DNA of 64,000 bases from Diphasiastrum complanatum (GCA_029204225.1 CM055106.1:2290738-2354737); one strand, 5' to 3'. Positions 48,020 through 59,436 are shown, counted from the stretch's first letter. Numbers and translations are program-made. The notes: generated by a model from the letters alone, not told the origin.

Positions 48020-49855
48020 TGATTGTCTGATGTGGTTCAAGTTGTCACCGACAACGCCTCGAACTGCAAGCAGATGAGCGAGATTATGATGAGGGAGCAC
48101 CCCAGCATTGTGTGGACACCCTATGCTGCACATTGCATAGACTTGTTCATCCATGACCTGTGTGCGCTTCCATGGATCGGAGAGGTATAGTTTGTTCTAT
48201 TTGCTATGCTTTCTTCCTTCGATGTTGCTAACCACATCTCAACTACTATCTAAAGTTTTTACAGGATGTCCGTGTTGCAGATCACTTCTACGGCCATGCG
48301 CCAAGTCACTTTTTTCACTAGGAAGAGGCGTGTGTTGGCCCTGTTCCGCACCTTCTCCACCCTAAACCTGAAGAAGCTCGCACCCACACGCTTTGCGTTT
48401 TACTTCTTGGTGCTAGAGCAATTGGTGGTGGTAAAGGACACATTGCAGCGGATGGTTTCCAGCGAGGCCTTTGGGGACTTTACAGACCTCCCACATGCGG
48501 CATTTTTCCAGTCCACTGTGTACGGTAATGAGTTCTGGACAGCTGGTGTGTGTGAGAACGGTTGGTAGCAATGTTACTGAAGTATTATAGTCATTGGTAG
48601 TGTGTGAATTCGAGGGGAGTTACATATGCCATGTTTTTTCTTCTGCCAACAAGTCCGATTCTGGCCAACATTGCAAGCCAGCTGCTCGCATTTAAGTGCT
48701 TCCAGTTTCCTTTCGATGGAAAGCAGAGTCCGCGGAGGGAGGATCAGCTGAGGCCCGTTACATGGTGGTGCATCCAAGGGCGCAGCACATGTGACCTGCG
48801 GCGATGGTCTGAGAGAGTCCTTGCACAGGACTGTTCAGCAGGAACTTGCGAGAGAAATTGGAGCACCTAGGCCTTGTATCACACGGAAAAGAGGAACAAG
48901 TTATCCATCGAGCAGTGTAGGCGATTGGTGTTTGTGAATATTAACGGCCGTATGTTGAGGCGCACGCGAGGAGAGGGTCAGATGCTCGAGGTGAGTTACA
49001 TCATCACCCTTTTTTTCCTACTATGCTTTCAAAATATGCAATGAGTTGAACAATACTTGCTTGACAACAATGTATTGTTTCTGGTTGCAGGTGAATTCTG
49101 ACACTTGCTTGGTGGATTTGGTAGCCGCTGCTCCTCGGGCACCACCCACGCAGGAGGAGATGGATGATGAAATCCATAGAGAGTTCTACAGACAGGCACA
49201 GGCTGACGCACGGGCTTTACGGCAGTAGAGGAGGACAAGGAGGTAGAGGGAGAGGGCTGAGGAGATGATGAGGGCTCGGAGGGTGGTGAGATGTTCGGGG
49301 CAGACTATGTGGAGGAGGAGGAGTGGGTTGAGGGGAATACAGAGGAGGACAAGGAGATGGGGGGCGGAGGCACAAGGGGATGACCTCGCTGACTTGTTGG
49401 TGGACCCTGATGCGGAGACAGAGGAGGAACCAGTCATTCCTGCACGTAGGCCTAGGGGGAGACCTAGAGGTTTTGGGAGGGAGGGGACTGAGTACTCTTT
49501 TTGTAGACAGGAGTGGAGCATCACAAACAACCGTCGGCCAGGCATCATCACAGTGGGTAGGCTCATCCCAAGGCATAGGGTCACAGCCATCTGACACACA
49601 GGCACGACGGAGTAGACACAAGGCTGGGGGCAGCCAGATGGGGGCCAAAGGAGGGGAGAGAGAGGCAAAGGCAAAGATAAAGGTAGAGGTAGAGGTAGAG
49701 GCAGGGGGAGGGGGGGAGGGGAGGGGGGGGGGGGGTCCAGAGCCAGAGCACGCAGCAGAGCCAGGGCCACACCACAGCATATGGGTGAAGCCATCACGGC
49801 CGACTTTATATGGGAGCATGTTAGAGATGTTATTGATGAGAATCCTGTTGTTTGA
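48020..49855 (+). pseudogene. hAT-superfamily transposase (DUF659-type) pseudogene
   Basis: The first exon contains VVQVVTDNASNCKQMSEIMM and VWTPYAAHCIDLFIHDL, the catalytic-core segment of plant hAT transposases with DUF659. It ends at donor 48185; the acceptor is at 48264. The next exon reads RVLALFRTFSTLNLKKLAPT and RFAFYFLVLEQLVVVKDTL, then LRPVTWWCIQGRSTCDLRRW after a break. Further down come the dimerisation-like RNKLSIEQCRRLVFV (near 48890) and an AT-hook-like PRGRPRGFG (near 49450). The final frame ends FIWEHVRDVIDENPVV at stop 49853-49855. It is GC-richer than its neighbours. It sits inside the DUF7869-like gene 2 in the opposite orientation. Target duplication ends were not resolved. 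Confidence 0.8.
49690..49740 (+). repeat. G-rich tract in the hAT pseudogene
   Basis: GGGGGAGGGGGGGAGGGG-type sequence ending in a run of about 14 G. It can form G-quadruplex structures in principle. Confidence 0.8.
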
Positions 49856-50238
49856 GATCCATTTTGTTCTTCCCCTGTATTCACACTCTCGGATGGAGAA
49901 AATATACTATATGATGGAGAGGTTTTGAGAAATGGAATGACTAACCTCACAATCCTCAATATTTTTGTGGCATTCCTCATAAGAGGAAAAATCTAAGAGA
50001 CCCTCAATTGAAAGATGATTTTCACTAGACACATCAATCAAGCCTTCTATTGAAACATGGCTATCATTTAACCATCAATGGAGATATGGGAATCAGTCGA
50101 CAAAGAAGATAATTTATTGGACTGCTCGACGGAATGAGACATTGTAATGAAAAAAGGAATCCAAACCTTGTTTAGTGAGTCTAATTAAACAGACTACCAT
50201 AAGAGCTTAAATAAGATGCACAATGGCGTACACCCCTT

Positions 50239-50246
50239 ATATAGAA
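50239..50246 (-). promoter_or_regulatory. TATA box of the DUF7869-like gene 2
   Basis: Minus strand reads CTATATAAGG, about 97 bp before the predicted start codon at 50142. The distance allows a short 5' UTR. Confidence 0.6.
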
Positions 50247-50352
50247 TCCTAAGCAAAAATGTAATGACTATGTGTTGCCAAAAAATTTTACCCATTAATA
50301 CGTAATATATTTATTACGGTTACTTTTAAAAAGTAATCATGACACCAAAAGC

Positions 50353-50359
50353 TATAAAT
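50353..50359 (+). promoter_or_regulatory. TATA box of the ParB-like locus
   Basis: TATAAAT, about 150 bp before a good splice donor (CAAAG/GTACG at 50509/50510). Together with the minus-strand TATA box 107 bp away it forms a divergent promoter region. Confidence 0.55.
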
Positions 50360-50509
50360 ATGTTTGTTAAGCTCATTTGTCATTCTTGCTTCTTGAGGAT
50401 TTGGATCGTGCGCTTAGGTTACTGCTCTTTCTTTTTCTATTACGATTTGGGTGATTTTCACAGAGATTAAGCGACCATTCAGGTGTCTTTCAGCATATCT
50501 CCTGCAAAG

Positions 50510-52314
50510 GTACGTTTTTTAGAAAGAATAATTTAGATGCTTTTTTTATTCTTTTTGAATGGCTGATATAATTTAGAATCAAATATTTGCTAAAAAATTT
50601 TGTAATGATATATTTTAGCTCTCGATCAGTCAATTCAATACACTGTGTCGAGCAGTCGTGTAAATGTTTTCATTTCCTTTCTAAGGATTTCAACTTTATA
50701 GCATTGTTAACCTAAATTTCAATACATGGTATCGGGATTCAGGTTAAGCTACATTATGTATTTAAACAGGGATTCTGATATGCCGTATCGGAATCCCTCC
50801 TCAAGCTAGCTCGAAAAGCTAAGTGGAGCATAAGTTAAGCACTTAACTTTTTGAAACAAGAGGGGGGGGTTAACTTAAGGTACCTTAACTATTTGTAACA
50901 GGGATTCCGATGCGCCTTTGTTCAACCATAGTAGAAAAGCAAAAGCTTGTTTCTTCAAGCACCCTCGCGCACTTGTTCATCTCGCTACTCATCTCAACGC
51001 CTGTTCATCTGTTCATCCCTGCTCAACCTAACTAGTTTCTTCAAGCACCCTCGCGCACCTGTTCATCTACGCTACTCAGCTCATTACCTGTTCATCTGTT
51101 CGAGCGCCTGTTCACCTTTTCATCTGCGCTATTCAAGCAGCTTTTCAAGCTCGCTCGTTTAAGAACCCTCATGTTTGTTCATGCAGCTCTTCAAACATGC
51201 TCGTTTAAGAACCCTCATCGATGTTCAAACTTTATTCAAACACCCTCATCGCAGTTCTAAATCGATTCAAACAGCTTCAGCCATTTTTAAGCACCTATCC
51301 AAGCTACCTCATCTGTGTTCAAACTCGTGGTAGTCATCTCGTGGTTGAAAAGCACCTTCAGCGCTGTTCAAGCACCCTCACCGCTGTTCAAGCACCAGTT
51401 CAAACTTGTGATCTTTATGTTTTGCCCTCACGGTAGATCACCTCATCAGAGTAGGCAGTGTTGAGTCTATAGTGCAGTGCAGAGTCTATACTTACTACTG
51501 TTATGAACTACATGCTTCGAAAGGGATAGCTTCTATGATTCATAGAGTAAATTGCTTCTTCTAAGTTTCGCTTAACCTGTGAAACCTTCTATTCACCTAC
51601 CTTCTGCCAACCTCACCATACACTTCTATGCTTTTCAGTGTTTTGTGCTTGTAATATCTTCCAGATAGATTTGATTGACTGCTAGACTTGTTTTCTTCTG
51701 TCGGTTTCGTGTTTATCTGAACGTGTGCTAGGTATGGATGATTTCTACGAATTTTATCAATGTTGGCAGGACCAATTCGGATCAGCAGGCTGATTTGGCC
51801 GATTTAATTTGATTTGATTTGATGTCCAAAATTCCAATTTACTCTTTTCAAGAGATCAGAACACAAAGCCTAATAAATAATCATAACAATTTGCCTAATC
51901 TTATTTTAGTTCAAAATGTATGTTTTTATGCTTGTTTAGGGTTTTTTTAAAGTTCGTGAAGCTTGAGTGGCACCCTTACATTTACGCTTCTTTATATGGT
52001 ATGTCATTGCTCGGCCTTAATGTATTGAACAAGGAACTCGATACGCCGTATCGATATCTCAGATCAACTCTAGTTTATTTTAAGTTAGGTTATGTCTTCA
52101 TGTCGATATATTGTCCTCCGCAGACTTTTTTCACTCTATCGCATTTTGATTGTCATGTAACTGGAAGTAATTTGAATAACGAAGATTGTAACATGAATTA
52201 CGATACGCTGTATCAAAAATCTGACTGCAAAATAGCCTAAGTCACATTTTTTAGTCGATTTTTACATAAAGTATTACTTTATTACGTTGTTGACCATTTT
52301 TTATGATTTGTTAG
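50510..52314 (+). other. Predicted 5' UTR intron of the ParB-like locus
   Basis: Donor CAAAG/GTACGT at 50510 and acceptor TTTGTTAG/GTTCTG at 52314; the first coding ATG follows 26 bp later. The 1.8 kb contain repeated GTTCATCTG and CAAGCACCCTC blocks (50950-51400) and several palindromic GATACGCCGTATC-type motifs. Not confirmed by RNA. Confidence 0.45.
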
Positions 52315-52340
52315 GTTCTGCATCATTTTTCAATATAACA

Positions 52341-54330
52341 ATGATGCATACTAGCAATACCCAAAAGCGCATCCGATTCAAGTTTGGTTCACAAGATGGG
52401 AATGATTCTCAGACTCCTCCAAGGAAAGCTCCATCAAAAAAGTCAAGTGAACCTCCTCGAGTGTCCAAACCTATGAAGTCCAAGTGTCTCAATTATGAGT
52501 GGGCCGTCAAGTATAATCAAGAAGATGGCATTAAGCTTTATATGTGCTGAAAGCCTAGCATCGAGCTAGAGATGAAAGATTCTAAATGTTGTGGCCCAGT
52601 GTCATGGGTGGATTATGAAGGAGAGGACGATCTAGATACACTCATTTTGACAGTGGAGGATCTTGATAATCAGAAGATAGCAAAGATGTTGTTTGTTGTG
52701 AATGAGAAACTTTGCCGATTTGATTTATGCTCTCCATTAATCTTATCTCGACGATTATCTAACTCTAGTAATATGATCATTAGCCTTGGTCCATTTGTGC
52801 GCAAAGAAGTTGCATTGGAACCCTCTACAATAGAGGATGGATCGACAAAGAGAAAGGCTACTGTCAATGAAGAACCTCCTAATAAAATGAAGACCAAGGC
52901 TCAAGAAGAAATTGCAGAACCATCCAGGAAATCAAAGAAACAACCACCAAAAGGATACAAAAAGGACAAAGAAACTGAAGAGCACAGCTCATCTGAAGAA
53001 GAAAGTGAAGAAAACATGTCTGGCTTTATGTTGAGCAGTGGAGTTTTTACTTCTGAACAAAATCATATACGAGAGATTGTGGTCAGAGATAAATTGGTCA
53101 ACCATTGTATTTTTCAGTTGCCAATTTCTAGAATTCATAGACCACCCGTTGATCCAGGTACACAGCGAAGACCTCTCGAAGTACGGGTGCCTCATAATGT
53201 GCATGTATCAAATGTAATGAAGAAAATGAAACTAAATCCTCGTACCATTGTACTTCCATTCATTGTTTTAGTGGATCCTGCAGAATGCCCAGCCAAGAAA
53301 GACTTCAAGGAAGAAAAAGCAATGAATTATAACTACTTTGTAATTGGTGGGTCACATTCCGTAGAGGCTCGTAGACAATTGATGACCACGTACCTGCCTC
53401 CATGGTTTTTGGTTTTGTTGATTGCAAGGTTTTCGCTAGGTTAACGATTGAAGAAGGAAAACTTTTGGTTTGGGATCATAATAATGATAATGATTATCAA
53501 ACAAAGATGTCTTTTATTGAGAAAATAAGGTTTTTCCATCACGAATTCGAAGACCATATAATTAAACATGGGAAGCCTGATATAAATCTCAGGAGAACCT
53601 ATTTGCTCGAAGTTGGAGTCTTTATTGACGAGTCAGAGAAGTCAGACGGTTTAAGACGATTTGGTCCATTGTTCCAACTAGCCTTCCGCACTGGAAAGAT
53701 CTAGGAGCTTCGGGATCAAATCTTTACCATGTGGGAGAACAAGGAGCTTAAAGGCTAGAAAACTGCGAGAGTTAAGGATGAAATTGTAGGTGGAAATCAA
53801 AAAGTAGGTCGTACTACTCTGTTTTGACAAGGGTAATTGAGAAGGTGTTTTCACTGGAGGAAATGGTGGACGAATTCAGCAAGTATGTAATTTGCAAATA
53901 GATGTTTTTATTGCTTTCAAATTCACTTTTTAAAATAATCATGTGCCTTACCCTTTTTGTTTCTTGCAATCATAAATTTTTCATGAGAATACAGGAAGTT
54001 ATGGTGCGGAGGCTGGCCTGTAAAAGCTGGGAGGAAGTCATAACAAACTATCCTATTTCAAGCTCCCATGCTGCACTTTCGGAGTTTTTCTTGTCATTCA
54101 AAAATTTCAAGGTGATAATTAATTTTGTTTTCTTATCTGTTTTAGTTCGTAGTCTGTTACACAAGCAAGAAAACGGTCAATTTTAATTTGAACAATCCAA
54201 ACTCCGTGGTATCTGCATCAGGGACAAGGAAGAGAAGACAGTTTACTGGAAAGGAAGGGCAAAGTAGCACAAAGAGCAACCTACCTATCAAAAGGCAGAA
54301 TTTTTACCGGGATTAATCGGCGTGCACGAT
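52341..54330 (+). pseudogene. ParB/sulfiredoxin-fold-like protein with introns
   Basis: Start MMHTSNTQKRIRFKFGSQ at 52341. It has a basic/Ser-rich N-terminus, an in-frame TGA at 52548, an acidic SSSEEESEENMSG stretch (near 53000), then VNHCIFQLPISRIHRPPVD, LPFIVLVDPAECP and NYFVIGGSHSVEARRQL. The pattern 'positional loop, then GG-x-H-x-x-x-A-x-R' matches box motifs of ParB-type nuclease/CTPase domains. After a frameshift near 53400: LLVWDHNNDNDYQTKMSF, IEKIRFFHHEFED. Then a predicted exon end EFSKY at 53886, an exon 53995-54111 (VMVRRLACKSWEEVI) and one from 54146 (FVVCYTSKKTVNFNLNNP). Partner and substrate are unknown. It may be part of a mobile element with the RT that follows. Confidence 0.5.
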
Positions 54331-54429
54331 GAGGAAAGGACAGAAAGAAGAGAAGTCAGTATCTCAGCGACATGACGTCTACAACTGACCACTAATAGTA
54401 ATTCAGGGAGCTCTTTTTTACATCTATGT

Positions 54430-55750
54430 TATCGCAATAGAGTTTTTGAAGCAATCCATGTGAAGATTTTTTACGCTCATGTTTTATTCAGACTATTCGC
54501 TGTTGTAGATGAACGCTTTCATGATATTACATTCGGTTGGACTTACCTACCAAGTGTCAAAAGTGATTGGTATTTTCCCTATGATGTTTTCTGTGACTTT
54601 GACATAGAAAACTTACATTCGTGTGAATGCTTATCTCTTAATAGATTCAAGAACTTTGTTGCAAAAAAATTTGGGCATGCTATTTCTACGAATAACAATA
54701 TTGTTAAAAGCCCGATTTTACGTAAATCTTTAGAGATGGGTCTCAATCATATTACCTTGAGAAAGAATAATATGAATGAGGTGGCTTCTGAACTTCATGA
54801 TAGATGGTTCAAATTAATCAAGCTCTTGCCTACGCATGAACATTTAAATGAAGAAACTATAAGAGAGCATGCGACTTTTTGTAAAAACATTGCCATGGAA
54901 ATCATCAAAAAAAGAACTTGGCTATATGGCAATAAGGACACAACTGCATACATCAATGGCATTGACAAGGCACAACACAATCCTAGTTTCATATGTAAAT
55001 TCCTTGTACAGAAGCTTCCCCTAGATAGACTTAACAAGTCTTGACTTCAGCCCTTTTCCTAATGATAAAAAAAACTCAGTTACAAAAACTATCACATATG
55101 TCATGGAAAAGCTAACTGGGTTTTTACCCAACATCTTCTTGGGGAACGACCCTTTGCCTTATCTACTATGTACGTACAAAGCCCACAAGGAATCTTTTAG
55201 ATGGATTACCAATGCGCATGACTGTTGCTTTACTAAACTCGCAAAATTCCTAACATGAGCTCTTGGTATGTTGTCACCATTCCTCAAGGAGGGTGCAGGC
55301 CTTAAGGCAAAAACATACAAGGGTATCCTAAATGTGGATACATGCTTATTTTGGCAGTGCGAGTCCTCGATTGATTTTTATCTCAATCTACCATCAAAGA
55401 TTACCAATGTATGGGTTGCATATATCTCTAAGTGCTATGAAAACATACCTTTAGATGGCACTGATGGGTTGAAAACTATCATAAATAAATCCATTACTTA
55501 TGCGTTCAAGATGTTTCTGAGTTTCAAGTGGGAACAAGAAAGGGACGCCTTTAAATGGTCATGGGAAAATAAAAAGTCAGAAGAGTAGTACAATATCGAT
55601 AAAAATATCTTATGCTTGTGGAATGCCTTCCTAATAGACAATTGTATTGTCAGATTAGGAAACAAAACCTGGAGACAGATTCATGGTATACCGATGGGTT
55701 TTTCATGCTCACCTACATGGTGTAACTTTCAAGTACTACCGAACACTATC
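54430..55750 (+). pseudogene. Reverse transcriptase, Penelope-like, truncated
   Basis: The frame 54460-55041 ends in a stop, but homologous sequence continues. N-terminal part: HAISTNNNIVKSPILRKSLE, MGLNHITLRKNN, which matches the pre-RT segment of Penelope-like RTs (GHVxTxxxNIVxxxxLRxxxxKG). Then PYLLCTYKAHKESFRWITNA (near 55165, RT motif 2), ISKCYENIPLDG (near 55430, the first catalytic-Asp motif has Ser) and RQIHGIPMGFSCSPTWCN (near 55700, RT motif 4). The YxDD box and thumb are missing because the locus is cut by a (CT)n tract at 55830. No GIY-YIG endonuclease is seen. Stops at 55040 and 55255. Confidence 0.55.
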
Positions 55751-55824
55751 TATTACTAACTTTCAATTACTACCAAACACTATCTATTTATCTATTATCC
55801 TAAATTCTAAATCAATGCAAAATG

Positions 55825-55957
<133 letters not shown>

Positions 55958-55958
55958 A

Positions 55959-55961
<3 letters not shown>

Positions 55962-56000
<39 letters not shown>
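55962..56000. repeat. (AT)n microsatellite
   Basis: About 19 AT units, 10 bp after the (CT)n tract. Confidence 0.95.
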
Positions 56001-56003
<3 letters not shown>

Positions 56004-56369
56004 AAAAATTCTTTCACTATCTTTACATTTCTAAATTTACATTATTATCTTTACTATTCAAACAATAATGTAACTCTCATCTACTTTACACTTTACACTC
56101 TCATCTACTTTACATTCACTTTTCCTTCATTTACTTCACACATTACACTTTGCCCTCCTCAATTTTTTATATTACTCCTCACTTTCTTTCACAAAAACAA
56201 ACAAAACAAACACAAAAAACAAAACAATTATCTCCAAAAGCTTCGAAAGTTCCCAAAAACTCCAAAAGCTCCAAGCTGCAAGCACTAAACTCCAAGCTCC
56301 AAATGCACCACATGCTCCAAACGCTCCAAAGGCCTGCAAAGAGTGAGAAAGAAAAATCAAAATATTCAC

Positions 56370-56740
56370 AAACGTCGGATTCCGACGACCAAAAATGCGT
56401 CGGATTCTGACATCCGTGTCCGCAGATCACTGCAGAGTCCATAATCCGGATCACTGACATGGACATCGGAATGTGACGGACGTCGGATTTCGATGTACAC
56501 ATCGAATTCTGACGTCCACGTCGAATGCCAGGTACACGTCATATCCATGTCGACATATTGCAATCCGACATGTTGGATTCCAAAGGGCAGTTTGGAAATT
56601 GGTTGTTGACACAGTTTCCCAATCACTGGACGTCCAATTTGGGAATTTTTACTTGGACGTCAGAATTCGACGCATCGAAATGCGATGGATTATAAAATTT
56701 TGCAAAATTCGATGCCCACATCGGAATCTGCACGATATGT
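56370..56740. repeat. CpG- and palindrome-rich degenerate repeat
   Basis: Many short variants of TCGGATTCCGA, GACGTC(C/G) and TCGAATTCTGACGTC occur on both strands, e.g. near 56385, 56400, 56485, 56510, 56570 and 56660. No coding motif. Confidence 0.55.
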
Positions 56741-56779
56741 TATTATGAAGGCTGATTTACATCACTCAACAGAGCTACG

Positions 56780-57607
56780 TTTACATTATGCTAATCGGAT
56801 ATAGCTTGATGAATTGCAAGGTAGCTCACTCGCCAATGGATCCAAGACTCAAATTGTCGAAACTTCAGTGTCCTCAAACAAAAGAAGAGAAGGAGCCGAT
56901 GAGTGAGCACCCATATCATTCGATAATAGGTTCTCTTATGTATGCAATGATCTATACCATATCAGACATAGATTTTGTAGGCAGTTCCTTAAGTCAATAT
57001 ATGGCTAATCTCGGATTATACATTGGAAAGCTTTTATAAGAGTTATGAGATACATTTGAGCTACTATGGACCAATGCATCTATTATGGAGCAGTTGACAA
57101 TGACAAACTCAACATACTCAGTGGTTATTTAGATGCAAGTTGGGCAGGAGATGTAGACACTTGTAGATCCACATCTAGATTTAGGTTCTTCCTCAATGTT
57201 GGTCCAATTTCATGGAACAATCGCAAGAAAATCTCAATAGCTCTATTGCCTATAGAATTAGAGTATATGATTGTCTCTCAATCAACAAAGGAAGCAGTGT
57301 GGTTGCGAAACTTACTATCGGATGTTTCTCTGAAGTAGAATGCTCTGACAATTGTCTATTGTGATAGTCAAAGTGCTTTTGCTTTATCAGACAATCTCAT
57401 GTTTCATTCCAAGAGTAAGCACGTTGAAACTAAGTATCACTATGTTAGAAGTAAAGTTTTTGACAAAGAGGTAAGCTTGGAATGTTGTCGAACGCGAGAC
57501 ATGACAACATATATTTTCATGAAGGCACTGAGTTGGAGCACACAAAAGATTTTGTGTTGAATTAAGTTTGAAGGTCAAGACATTCATGGATTCAGATTAA
57601 GTGGGAG
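56780..57607 (+). pseudogene. Copia IV: RT end and RNase H fragment
   Basis: Plus-strand frames: SPMDPRLKLSKLQCPQT, YHSIIGSLMYAMIYTISDID, then 57066-57338 with SGYLDASWAGDVDTCRSTS, SWNNRKKISIALLPIELEY and WLRNLLSDVSL, then YCDSQSAFALSDN and HSKSKHVETKYHYVR. This is the C-terminal RT and RNase H of copia. It ends in the PPT-like AAGTGGGAG (57599-57607). Confidence 0.85.
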
Positions 57608-57760
57608 TGTTAGATTTATCCAAATAATCAATCTTTAATCTACATCCATTCATCTATCCAATTCTACAGTTTTACTCAAATTTTTCCATAGTCTGTAGAA
57701 ATACACGAGAATGGCTAACAGTTGGGTACGACAATGACAAAGAATATCAAAGGTGGTCAA
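57608..57760 (+). repeat. Start of copia IV 3' LTR (end unknown)
   Basis: Begins TGTTAGATTTATCC right after the PPT. No second LTR copy is in the window, so the end cannot be set. Confidence 0.5.
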
Positions 57761-59239
57761 ACTAGGGTGCGATTTTTTGGCGAGCATTTCCTGGTGCGAG
57801 CATATGTCGATGAGCAGATATTTGTGAGCATTTTTTTAGAAAATGTGTACAATGGCGAGCAAATTTGAAACTTTAGGACCCTATTTTAAATAGTATTTTT
57901 ATGGGTTTAGGATTTGGAGTGTGATGTACAATTTTTTGTCAAGTATCCTCTCACGTGGTTCTTTTTGAATAGATATTACTGGTTGTTAAAGGGCAATGTG
58001 GACTAGCCCATAACGGGACACATAATACTATCACAATATTTTTGAGAGTAATAAATAAGCATAGCCAATATGACAACCTTTTTCAGCGATAACACCTAAA
58101 AGGAGAATGCATCTATTTGAACACCCCTATGAGATTTCTTATTGTGGCTTCAAACCTATTTGGCAAATGTTTGAAACTTTTACTCATTGCTTGCCTTCAA
58201 GTGTCGTCCTGAATTTCATACTTCACAAATGAGTTGTCAACACGATCCTCATAACTCACTTGTAAGAATTTGGGACAATTTTGAGCATTTTAGATTTTCA
58301 AAATTTTTGTGATATAGAAGTTTCATGCTATATTTTACATCTTTTCATGTGTACTGTGGAATGCCGAGATGTTGATAAGAAGCACTAGTAAGTGTCATCT
58401 TCTTGCATGTTTCAAATACATGGGGAACTACTTGAGAACTACATTGTTGATATTAGATATTTTGTAAAATTCTGTGTCGTTATGATTTTCCTTTATTGAT
58501 CTGTAAGTAGACATGAAATTTTGTCTCTACTTTCTTTTTGAATACAAACCTTTTGTACTCTGAAATGACAAAATGGTTTCCCTTCCCAAGTTTTCTTTGG
58601 GAGCTCTGTCAAAAGTTTTGGGTGCACACTGATTTCTCATAAAGCTCTTCTACGTGTAGATCAATACCTTGGATCACCTTGATCTCAACAAAATTGAAAA
58701 TCTGAAGAGGGCTGCAAAGCTAAACATATGCCTAACCAATTTTGAGCTTTTGGACAAGTTTGATTTTGCAAGTGCTTTTACTTCAAAAGAATAGATTGCT
58801 TCTCCAAATCTGACATGAGGGAGGTAGACATCTCCATGTTGCATCTTTCTAACCCTTGCAGTTTTCAAATATTTTTAATTACCTTCAGTGGGCTCTCTTA
58901 CTAGGAGTGTGAAGAGGCTATTCGTAAGCTTTGAATGATATGGGGGATTTTTCAGAGAATACAAGCGGTGGTTAGACTTTTATGTGAAGAAGTTCTTTTG
59001 CTCTTTTCTTGGTAAACTAGCAATTTCACTGCTATACTCACCTTTCTAGTGTAAAATATGCTTTTTCAGTGTTTTTTTCATTTTGAAACTTATGTGGATC
59101 ATGTAAACCAATTAATTAGGTTTGATATCTTATTATTTCAAAACTTGAGGGTGCTTGCAGTTAACTGACATACTACTTACTTATGCTTAAGAAGAATACA
59201 TGGCAGAAAAAAACAATTTTGCAATACCTATCCAATCAC
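57761..59239. other. Non-coding, no recognised gene
   Basis: AT-rich with short open frames only. A minus-strand stretch near 58674-58868 (RVRKMQHGDVYLPHVRFGEA) is open but not recognised. Confidence 0.4.
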
Positions 59240-59241
59240 AC

Positions 59242-59436
59242 TTACCTATCCGATGCAGGAGGCGCGACACTGTCGACGCAATGGAGGAGCGATGGAGGTG
59301 CTCGAGGCGTGATGGAGGAGACAAAACACATGATGGAGCAACAGTGAGAGGGAGAGAGAGGAAGAGTGGGAGTTAGAGTGAGGAAGAGGAAGAGCAAGAG
59401 CAAGACAGGGTTTAGAATGATGTGGCAACCGGACAA
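59242..59436 (-). CDS. Possible first exon of a host gene
   Basis: On the minus strand a CT-rich leader-like stretch (59420-59340) is followed by ATG at about 59328 and a Ser/Pro/Ala-rich frame (CFVSSITPRAPPSLLHCVDS) ending GGATAG/GTAAGTG, a consensus splice donor near 59247. Base composition is GC-richer than the flanks. It could be a transit-peptide exon of a nuclear gene whose remainder lies at lower coordinates and was not recognised. Chance occurrence remains possible. Confidence 0.25.
   Translation of the reverse strand: MSGCHIILNPVLLLLFLFLTLTPTLPLSPSHCCSIMCFVSSITPRAPPSLLHCVDSVAPPASDR

Larger units (their letters stand above)
46100..50142 (-). pseudogene. DUF7869-like transposase gene 2, interrupted by a hAT element
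   Basis: Probable start at 50140-50142 (MSHSVEQSNKLSSLSTDSH), with a short N-terminal repeat of the form I/L-S-I-D/E-G. After the hAT insert it continues on the minus strand: NRLHRIAYCTEKAGYIRMP (near 47700), MPTTGQLHLADNFSRSK, SYSYFTRVWKSHF (near 47460), the C-x2-C pair CSICAEL (near 47385), a Lys/Glu-rich linker, MMVIDGMDQKKTYLPHFARP (near 47205), LVGCLIYN, HNDPNLTI, VLYLQLDN (near 46980) and VGHTHDHIDQIFS (near 46850). The motif set IDGMD / LQLDN / GHTHDxID is the family signature. Stops occur in the last third, and the usual C-terminal module is not seen. Confidence 0.72.

Noticed and set aside
49186-49980. A 264-codon minus-strand frame rich in Pro and Leu
   Set aside because: Antisense shadow of the G-rich, Gly/Arg-rich hAT segment; only its first part (49860-49980) overlaps the DUF7869-like gene 2 N-terminus.
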